NCBI GenBank assembly: GCA_003219495.1
Contig: QHOZ01000169.1
Span: forward strand, 1-6,560
Direction: 5' to 3'
Length of the DNA: 6,560 nucleotides
Source of the DNA: Verrucomicrobiota bacterium
Lineage (GTDB): Bacteria > Verrucomicrobiota > Verrucomicrobiae > Chthoniobacterales > UBA10450
The position numbers were made by a program, and so were the translations under genes. The notes beneath the pieces are model-generated. The model was given only the letters and a program-made list of their open reading frames with translations. It did not search any database and had not been told where the DNA came from. Position 1 is the first letter of the stretch. Each line of letters starts with the position of its first letter. Shown piece by piece: positions 1-5,302 of the stretch.

Positions 1-107
1 GGTCGACGCATGGTGAGAACAATACCTTTGTCATCGCGGATCGGGAGGAGGCAACGCGGACAGCGCAAGCAAAACGCGAACCGATTCTCGAAGCGATCGT
101 GGAATAA
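1..107 (+). CDS. C-terminal end of an unidentified protein (5' partial)
   Basis: An open frame enters from the left edge (first full codon at position 3) and stops at TAA 105-107, giving 34 residues that end in EPILEAIVE. The visible part is hydrophilic and rich in Glu, Arg and Ala, probably helical (EEATRTAQAKREPILEAIVE). It has no membrane segment and no motif I recognise. The other two plus-strand frames are less protein-like; one hits a stop at once. The gene is followed, 23 bases on, by the stop codon of a convergent minus-strand gene. Function cannot be assigned from so short a tail, and the coding call itself is moderate because it rests on composition and a sensible stop only. Confidence 0.45.
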   Translation, partial: STHGENNTFVIADREEATRTAQAKREPILEAIVE

Positions 108-130
108 TTATCGATCGCGCAAGATCGACA

Positions 131-445
131 TCAGGGTCTGATGTCTGCGCTCGGAGCAGGATGGCTGCGCTGCTCGCTCACCCGCACGAAAACAAAATAA
201 CCGCAGACCGCGCAGGCCGCGATCAATAGAAACAGAAAAACGAAACCGGCTGCACGAATCGATTTGGCGCGGTCGCCTGCTTGCTTCCACGTCGCGCGTT
301 TTTGCATGAGCTCCAGTTCGAGCAGTTTTGTGAGCTGGTCGGTATCGTTTTGCTTCGCGGTGGTTTCCGGAGGTTGCGGCATCGGCTTCACAAAACTGCA
401 AATCTCGTGCCGAATCTGCGGTAAAGAGTCTGTTAGTGGCATCAT
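131..445 (-). CDS. Hypothetical small single-pass membrane protein
   Basis: This encodes about 104 residues, and I do not recognise the family. The N-terminal half is hydrophilic, with a proline-rich stretch (KPMPQPPET) and then a charged helical segment (TDQLTKLLELELMQKRATWK). One clear transmembrane helix follows at about residues 65-87 (AAGFVFLFLLIAACAVCGYF) and then a short polar tail ending DIRP. Basic residues just before the helix (GDRAKSIR) suggest the N-terminus is cytoplasmic. The start is uncertain. ATG at 445 is chosen, directly followed by a second ATG at 442, with a weak GAAAG upstream; a GTG at 475 would add ten residues. The frame is closed upstream by TGA at 482-484. A one-base change at the six-T run 477-482 would fuse it to an open frame reaching GTG 617, so the gene may be longer or broken. 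A soluble N-terminus with a membrane anchor suggests a scaffold or regulatory role, but that is speculation. Confidence 0.6.
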   Translation of the reverse strand: MMPLTDSLPQIRHEICSFVKPMPQPPETTAKQNDTDQLTKLLELELMQKRATWKQAGDRAKSIRAAGFVFLFLLIAACAVCGYFVFVRVSEQRSHPAPSADIRP

Positions 446-666
446 CACTGCTTTCAAAAATGGTGTGCAATCCACATTTTTTCAGAAAGTCCTCATCTGC
501 GCCTTTGCCGGTTTTCTCGCCGCCTCGCTCGTCGAGTGGGCGAAAGTCTTCGTGGAAGGCGCCGATGACGCCTTGAACAAGGGCTACAAGCACCGCTCGG
601 TTCTCGATACTGGTCACTAGCGCAAAAGCCGATTGCTGGCTGCTCGCCCGCGTCTAATTTGCGGGT
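446..666. other. Stretch without a secure gene, upstream of nadE
   Basis: Two overlapping open readings compete here and neither is secure. On the minus strand, GTG 617 opens a frame (beginning MTSIENRAVLVALVQGV) that lies one frame away from the membrane-protein gene. On the plus strand, GTG 465 to TAG 620 gives 51 residues with a hydrophobic segment (VLICAFAGFLAASLV); about 70 percent of its third codon positions are G or C by hand count. Neither start has a Shine-Dalgarno sequence. The two readings share codon phase, so composition cannot separate them. The section around 430-482 is AT-rich and could hold the promoter of the minus-strand gene. Positions 621-666 probably hold the nadE promoter. 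Confidence 0.35.
633..660 (+). promoter_or_regulatory. Possible sigma70-type promoter of nadE
   Basis: TTGCTG (633-638) is a weak -35 candidate. It is followed 16 bases later by TAATTT (655-660); the overlapping TCTAAT (653-658) is a closer -10 match but leaves only 14 bases of spacing. Transcription from either -10 would start at or within a few bases of the nadE ATG at 667, implying a very short or absent leader. This fits the lack of a usable Shine-Dalgarno sequence; GCGGG at 661-665 is too close to the ATG. The call is by eye and weak. Confidence 0.2.
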
Positions 667-2295
667 ATGAAAATCGGCTTCGTCCAAATCAACCCGACCG
701 TTGGGGATTTGCGCGGCAATTTCGAAAGAATCTTAAACGCTTACAAGCGCTTGTCCGCCGCCGGCGCCGATCTCGTAATCACCCCGGAGCTGGCGATCAC
801 CGGTTACCCGCCGCAGGACCTCGTCTTCAAATCGCGTTTTGTCCCCGAGACTCTTGAAATTGTCGATCAACTTTACAAGCGCGTCGGCAATGCCGCTCTG
901 CTCGTCGGATTTGTCGATCGAAATGAAGGACGTGGCCGGCCATTTCATAACGCGGCGGCGTTTCTCGTGCGCGATCAGCCCATTCGAAAAGCGCATAAAT
1001 CATTGCTCCCAACTTATGACGTGTTCGACGAGGACCGATACTTTCAACCGGCCGATCGCGTCGAGCCGTTTGAATTCAATGGCACCAAAATCGGCGTCAT
1101 GATCTGCGAAGATATTTGGACGGAACATTATCTTCCGCGCCCGCTTTACGATTGCGAGCCGACGCGCAGACTGGTTGAGCAAGGCGCCGAGCTCATTCTG
1201 AATTTGAGCGCGTCGCCATTCACATTGCGCAAGCCATCGATCCGCCACGAGATGGTCGCAACGCTCGCGCGCACTCATAAGCGCCCGATCTTTTATTGCA
1301 ACGCCGTCGGCGGAAACGATCAGCTCGTTTTCGATGGCAATTCGATCGCAGTGAATGCGAAAGGACAGTTGATCGCGCAGTTGCCGGCGTTTCGCGAACA
1401 CGAACAGATTGTCGATTCGAACGCGGCAGAATCGATTGAATTCCACGAACAAGCCGCGCCTGAAGAACTTTTTCATGCGCTCTCGCTCGGCGTGAAGGAC
1501 TATCTGCGAAAGTGTGGATTCAAATCGGCCGTGCTCGGCTTGAGCGGCGGCATCGATTCGGCTGTGGTCGCGGCGATTGCAGCGGACGCGCTTGGCCCTG
1601 AGAACGTGGTCGGCGTTTCAATGCCCAGCCAATATTCGTCGCGCGGAAGCGTCGATGATTCGAAAACTCTCGCGGACAGTCTCGGGATCAAATTGTTGCA
1701 TCTGCCGATCGCGGAGACGTTCGCGGTTTTCAAAAGCCAGTTTAAGGAAATCTTCGCCGGCCTGCCCGAAAACGAAACCGAGGAAAACATGCAGCCGCGT
1801 TTGCGCGCGATGACGCTGATGGCGCTCTCGAACAAATTCGGCCATCTCGTGCTTTCCACCGGGAACAAAAGCGAATTGTCCGTCGGCTACTGCACAATTT
1901 ACGGCGACATGGCCGGCGGGCTTGCGGTCATTAGCGATGTGCCGAAGACGATGATTTACGAGCTCGCGCGCTGGATGAATCGCGACCGCGAAGTTGTCCC
2001 AAGATCGACAATCGAGAAACCGCCGAGCGCGGAGCTAAAGCCGGACCAAAAAGACCAGGACACTTTGCCGCCCTACGACATTTTGGATGAGATCCTGCGA
2101 CTTTACGTGGAGGAAAATTTGAGCGCGCGCGACATCATCGGCCGCGGGTTCGATGAAAAAACAGTGCGCTGGGTGCAACGCCGGGTCGATCTCAACGAAT
2201 ACAAGCGCGAGCAAGCCGCGCCCGGATTAAAAGTGACCTCGCGCGCTTTCGGCCTCGGCCGCCGTATGCCGATCGCGCAGAAGTACGTCGACTGA
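667..2295 (+). CDS. nadE: Glutamine-dependent NAD+ synthase
   Basis: This enzyme catalyses the last step of NAD+ synthesis: deamido-NAD+ plus ATP and ammonia taken from glutamine give NAD+, AMP and PPi in the cytoplasm. The 542 residues match the usual two-domain bacterial form. Residues 1 to about 260 are a carbon-nitrogen hydrolase (nitrilase-type) glutaminase domain with the Glu-Lys-Cys triad visible at E41 (TPELAITGYPP), K111 (HKSLLPTYDVFDE) and C147 (MICEDIW). Residues about 265-542 form the synthetase domain, with the PP-loop SGGIDS at 293-298, EENMQPRLR at 372-380, STGNKSELSVGY at 397-408 and DQDTLPPYDILD at 463-474. All catalytic motifs appear intact. The ATG at 667 is the natural start because the protein opens with the family's MKIGFVQINPTVGD. 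The Shine-Dalgarno sequence is poor. The gene stands alone on the plus strand and converges on rnd. The presence of the glutaminase domain rules out the short ammonia-only form. Confidence 0.97.
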   Translation: MKIGFVQINPTVGDLRGNFERILNAYKRLSAAGADLVITPELAITGYPPQDLVFKSRFVPETLEIVDQLYKRVGNAALLVGFVDRNEGRGRPFHNAAAFLVRDQPIRKAHKSLLPTYDVFDEDRYFQPADRVEPFEFNGTKIGVMICEDIWTEHYLPRPLYDCEPTRRLVEQGAELILNLSASPFTLRKPSIRHEMVATLARTHKRPIFYCNAVGGNDQLVFDGNSIAVNAKGQLIAQLPAFREHEQIVDSNAAESIEFHEQAAPEELFHALSLGVKDYLRKCGFKSAVLGLSGGIDSAVVAAIAADALGPENVVGVSMPSQYSSRGSVDDSKTLADSLGIKLLHLPIAETFAVFKSQFKEIFAGLPENETEENMQPRLRAMTLMALSNKFGHLVLSTGNKSELSVGYCTIYGDMAGGLAVISDVPKTMIYELARWMNRDREVVPRSTIEKPPSAELKPDQKDQDTLPPYDILDEILRLYVEENLSARDIIGRGFDEKTVRWVQRRVDLNEYKREQAAPGLKVTSRAFGLGRRMPIAQKYVD

Positions 2296-2296
2296 A

Positions 2297-2318
2297 AGAA
2301 GACCGGCGCGCATCTTCT
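2297..2318. terminator. Short inverted repeat at the nadE/rnd convergent junction
   Basis: AGAAGA (2297-2302) and TCTTCT (2313-2318) form a perfect 6-bp stem around a 10-base GC-rich loop, filling the 21-base gap between the two stop codons and reaching into the TAG stop of rnd. The position suits a bidirectional terminator. However, the stem is purine/pyrimidine-rich rather than GC-rich, and no T-run follows on either strand, so it would be a weak intrinsic terminator at best. Rho-dependent termination, or simple transcript overlap, is equally possible. Confidence 0.25.
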
Positions 2319-3366
2319 AAACGCCCAGCAATTCGCGTTGCCACGGCACTAAGAGCGCGTCCACGCGGGATTGATCGGCAGCGATCGCTTCAAGAGTTGC
2401 CCGGGGCGCGAGAAAGGACGCATCAATATGCAATTCTTTCGCGGCGCGGTCGCGATCGTGGCGAAGTTTTTCGGCGCGTTTCACAACTTCATTGCTGGGG
2501 CGCACTCCCGATCGTTTCGGCCGAACCGGCCAATCTTTTTCCGGCATTTCCAACGCGCGTTTCGCCGCTTCTCGAAAAGCGCGGCGGCGACGGTCCGAAA
2601 AATGTTTGTAATCGGACGTTTCGCCATGCGCGAATTTTTCAGCGGAATGAATCAGCTCGCGGTTTTGCAAAACGTGAAACGGCGGACGATCCGCCGCTTC
2701 CGCTTCCTTCTCACGCCAATTCCAGAGCTCACGTAAAACAGCCGAGGCGCGGCCGCGCAATGCGCCGGCTCCCGAAACGCGCCACGCTTCAGACATATCG
2801 CGCTCGCGGTCGATCGCGGCGAGTTCGAGCGCGCGTTGGCAGGATTGACGAAACCAATCCAGTCTGTCGCGCGATTCGAGTTCCTTCTCCAAGCGCTCGG
2901 ATAGCGGCAACAGGTAACGCGTATCGTTTCTCGCGTATTCCTCCATTTTTTTCGAGAGCGGCCGCTGCGCCCAATTCGCTTTCTGCGAGCCTTTCGTAAG
3001 ATCGATATCGAAGTAGCGTTTCACGAGCGCGGCGTAACTGAACTCACGAATGCCCATCATCCGCGCGGCGATAACGCTGTCGAAAATTATTTTCGGCGCG
3101 AAATTCAAATTGCGCCGAAGCAATCGTAAGTCGTAATCCGCGCCGTGAAGCACGATCTCCTTCGCGGCAAGCACATCGCGCAGCGGCGCGAGATCGACAT
3201 CCGCCAATGGATCGACAATGAAATCGCCGCCCGGAACACTGATCTGGAGAAGACAAAGTTTCTCGCGATAGCAATGCAGACTGTCCGCTTCGGTGTCGAT
3301 GGCGACCCGGTTGACCGATTGAATTTGAGGAAGCAGCTCGCGCAGCTGCGACGCGGTAGCGATCAC
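2317..3366 (-). CDS. rnd: Ribonuclease D, 3'-5' exoribonuclease
   Basis: RNase D trims RNA 3' ends, classically tRNA precursors, using two metal ions. The protein has 349 residues, slightly shorter than the E. coli enzyme. The DEDDy exonuclease core spans about residues 1-165: Exo I AIDTEADS with D24 and E26, Exo II HGADYDLRLL with D79 aligning to the catalytic Asp, and Exo III YARNDTRYLL with Y144 and D148. All five key residues are present. An HRDC nucleic-acid-binding domain follows at about 207-285 (LRELWNWREKEAEAADRPPF, then HVLQNREL). A basic segment (RPKRSGVR, 282-289) precedes the C-terminal helices. The start is GTG 3366, whose GTGA overlaps the rho stop by 4 bases, so translation is probably coupled to rho; no strong Shine-Dalgarno sequence is seen. 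It is the last gene of the minus-strand run and stops with TAG 21 bases from the nadE stop. The domain order makes RNase D a firm call; a more specialised substrate cannot be excluded. Confidence 0.94.
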   Translation of the reverse strand: MIATASQLRELLPQIQSVNRVAIDTEADSLHCYREKLCLLQISVPGGDFIVDPLADVDLAPLRDVLAAKEIVLHGADYDLRLLRRNLNFAPKIIFDSVIAARMMGIREFSYAALVKRYFDIDLTKGSQKANWAQRPLSKKMEEYARNDTRYLLPLSERLEKELESRDRLDWFRQSCQRALELAAIDRERDMSEAWRVSGAGALRGRASAVLRELWNWREKEAEAADRPPFHVLQNRELIHSAEKFAHGETSDYKHFSDRRRRAFREAAKRALEMPEKDWPVRPKRSGVRPSNEVVKRAEKLRHDRDRAAKELHIDASFLAPRATLEAIAADQSRVDALLVPWQRELLGV

Positions 3367-4706
3367 TTCAATCCGCTAAGCAGCAGCTCAGCATTCGTTT
3401 TCGTTGCGTTCAAGTTATCGATCAACTTCTCCATCGCCTCGATCGGCGGCAGCGCGGCCATCGCTTTGCGCAATTCCTGCACGCGCTCCCATTCGTCGGG
3501 ATGATAAAGCAGCTCCTCGCGCCGGGTCGCGGAGAGCATGGGATGGATCGCCGGATAAAGCCGTTTCTCCTGCAACGCGCGGTCGAGATGCACCTCCATG
3601 TTCCCGGTCCCTTTGAATTCCTCGAAAATCAATTGGTCCATGCGGCTGCCGGTTTCGGTCAATGCTGTCGCGAGAATGGTGAGACTGCCGCCTTCCTCGA
3701 CGTTGCGCGCGCTGCCGAAAAATTTCTTGGGTTTGGTTAAGGCCTTGGATTCGACGCCGCCAGACATGACGCGCCCTTTGCTCGGCTGCAAATTGTTGTA
3801 GCCGCGCGAAAGCCTGGTCAGGCTATCGAGCAGAATCACGACGTCCTTTTTCATCTCGACCAAACGCTTGGCGCGCTCGAGCACCAGTTCCGCAACCTGC
3901 ACATGCCGCTGCACGGTTTCGTCGAAATTCGAATGATAAACCTGGCAATCGATCTCGCGCGCAAGATCGGTGACTTCTTCAGGCCGTTCGTCGACCAGAA
4001 GCATAATCAAAACGATCTCGGGATGATTCACCCGAGTCGCTTTGGCGATCTCCTTCAACAGAATCGTTTTTCCCACCCGCGGCGGGGCAACAATTAAACC
4101 GCGCTGACCGTGGCCGAGCGGCGCAAGAAGATCGACACCGCGCGCGCAAATCGAATTCGTCTTCGGATTTTCGAGCATGATTCGGCCTTGCGGAAATTGC
4201 GGCGTCAGCTTTTCGAAGTCGGTCGGCTCTTTCCACTGTTCGGCCGGTTGATCTTCGATGGTCACGACATCGTCGAGGACGAGACCCTTTTCGCGATCGC
4301 GAGGGAGGCGGAGCTTGCCGGCAAGTTTCTGACCCGACCGCAAACGATAAAGCTCAATCGCCGCGCGCGGGACGTAAACGTCTTCGGGCACGGGCAGGAA
4401 ATTCAGCTCCGGGTAACGCAACAAAGCGAAGGAATCGCCGGTCTGATCGAGAAAACCCTCGGCCGTGACATTCGCGCCTTGACCGAGGGCGGCGCGCGCG
4501 ATGTCCAGAATGTGATGATGGCGGGTGCGCGCGGGATGCAGTTGTAAATTAAACTCAGCGGCAATTGGCAAGAGATCGTCGCGTTTCTCGAGCTCGTTGA
4601 TGCTCAACTTCTTCGGAGGTGCAGCTGACGCCGTCGCGTCAGAAGAGTCCGTTGCATCGCTCGAAAGATCGGAAGCTTCCGCGGCTTTTTCTTTTACTTC
4701 GTCCAT
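3363..4706 (-). CDS. rho: Transcription termination factor Rho
   Basis: Rho is a hexameric RNA-dependent ATPase/helicase that releases RNA polymerase from untranslated transcripts. From ATG 4706 it has 447 residues. An acidic Ser/Ala-rich leader (1-32) precedes the Rho N-terminal helical domain (33-75) and the cold-shock-like primary RNA-binding domain (about 80-155). The RecA-type motor follows: Walker A APPRVGKT (207-214), [12 protein letters not shown] (236-247), Walker B VVILLDS (289-295), Q-loop [11 protein letters not shown] (308-318), R-loop KKFFGSARN (327-335) and arginine finger R376 ([10 protein letters not shown]). A 24-residue upstream extension to 4778 is rejected because it would lie wholly inside coaE; ATG 4706 has AGGA just upstream and overlaps coaE by only 13 bases. 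Unusually, the RNP-like motif reads DSFALLR where E. coli has DGFGFLR, and Arg replaces two Lys residues (R210, R312). No rho leader is visible, so regulation probably comes from the upstream operon. Confidence 0.97.
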   Translation of the reverse strand: MDEVKEKAAEASDLSSDATDSSDATASAAPPKKLSINELEKRDDLLPIAAEFNLQLHPARTRHHHILDIARAALGQGANVTAEGFLDQTGDSFALLRYPELNFLPVPEDVYVPRAAIELYRLRSGQKLAGKLRLPRDREKGLVLDDVVTIEDQPAEQWKEPTDFEKLTPQFPQGRIMLENPKTNSICARGVDLLAPLGHGQRGLIVAPPRVGKTILLKEIAKATRVNHPEIVLIMLLVDERPEEVTDLAREIDCQVYHSNFDETVQRHVQVAELVLERAKRLVEMKKDVVILLDSLTRLSRGYNNLQPSKGRVMSGGVESKALTKPKKFFGSARNVEEGGSLTILATALTETGSRMDQLIFEEFKGTGNMEVHLDRALQEKRLYPAIHPMLSATRREELLYHPDEWERVQELRKAMAALPPIEAMEKLIDNLNATKTNAELLLSGLK

Positions 4707-5302
4707 TTTTCCTGGCGCCAAAGATCCACCAAACTTTTTGCCTGCTCCGCGAGGATCGATTTGTCCGCGTTGTTCCAAACAACGTGATCGGCGCGTTTGA
4801 TTTTATCTTCGAGAGGCATTTGGGATTTGATCATTGCTTCGGCGGCAGCGCGCTCGATTCCCATCCGGCGCATAAGATTGGCCAGCTGAATGTCAGGCGA
4901 ACAGGCGACCACGACCACGCGGTCGCACAAAGTTTCCCCACCGGTTTCATAAAGAAGTGGAATGTCTGCGAAGAAAAATTCGGGAGATCTGCGGCGCTTG
5001 TCCGCTTCAACACTCCATTGCTGACGAATCCGCGGATGGAGGATTTTTTCGAGCGCGCCTTTCTCGGCCGCGTCGGCGAAGACTATCGCGCGAAGCGCCT
5101 CGCGATTCAAGTCGCCACCGTGCGAAAAGATCCCAGGCCCAAACTGTTCGAGGAGTTCCTTCTTAACGCCCTCAAGATCGACAAGTTGCCGGGCGGCGGC
5201 GTCGGCATCAAAAAATCCAGCTTCAGGGCGCAATTGGCGAAGACACCCCGTGAAAGTGCTTTTGCCTGTGCTGATTCCCCCGGTGATCCCGATTGCGGGC
5301 AC
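4694..5302 (-). CDS. coaE: Dephospho-CoA kinase
   Basis: CoaE carries out the last step of coenzyme A synthesis, phosphorylating the 3'-hydroxyl of the dephospho-CoA ribose with ATP in the cytoplasm. The 202 residues match the family's usual length of about 200. Visible motifs are the P-loop GITGGISTGKST (5-16), FDADAAARQL (31-40) with the conserved Asp after the core strand, LHPRIR (88-93), the substrate-lid region ADIPLLYETG (112-121), and the C-terminal Q-M-P-L-E-D-K...AD-x-V pattern (161-175). The P-loop reads GGISTGKS where GGIGSGKS is more usual; the Gly, Lys and Ser residues needed for nucleotide binding are kept. The start is GTG 5302, immediately after the secretin TAA with no spacer and only a weak AAGAA upstream, so translation is probably coupled. 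The 3' end overlaps rho by 13 bases. The identification is secure. Confidence 0.95.
   Translation of the reverse strand: MPAIGITGGISTGKSTFTGCLRQLRPEAGFFDADAAARQLVDLEGVKKELLEQFGPGIFSHGGDLNREALRAIVFADAAEKGALEKILHPRIRQQWSVEADKRRRSPEFFFADIPLLYETGGETLCDRVVVVACSPDIQLANLMRRMGIERAAAEAMIKSQMPLEDKIKRADHVVWNNADKSILAEQAKSLVDLWRQEKWTK
4710..4713 (-). promoter_or_regulatory. Ribosome binding site that fixes the rho start
   Basis: On the minus strand AGGA lies three bases before ATG 4706 (CCAGGAAAAATG), slightly close but the best Shine-Dalgarno match in this gene run. It sits inside the last codons of coaE, so ribosomes finishing coaE would pass it and could reinitiate on rho. It supports ATG 4706 over the upstream in-frame start at 4778. 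Confidence 0.5.

Noticed and set aside
264..620. 118-codon plus-strand open frame opposite the small membrane protein
   Set aside because: Its first half is the complement of the membrane-protein gene and is Ser/Phe/Cys-rich low-quality sequence. Only the last 51 codons look possible, and these are described with the uncertain stretch upstream of nadE.
1000..1476. 158-codon minus-strand open frame
   Set aside because: It is wholly antisense to the glutaminase domain of nadE, with no recognisable motif.
1500..1868. 122-codon minus-strand open frame
   Set aside because: It is antisense to the PP-loop region of nadE, and its sequence has no domain signal.
4707..4778. Upstream in-frame start for rho adding 24 residues
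   Set aside because: The extra part lies entirely within coaE, is not typical Rho sequence, and the start at 4706 has a nearby AGGA and only a short overlap.
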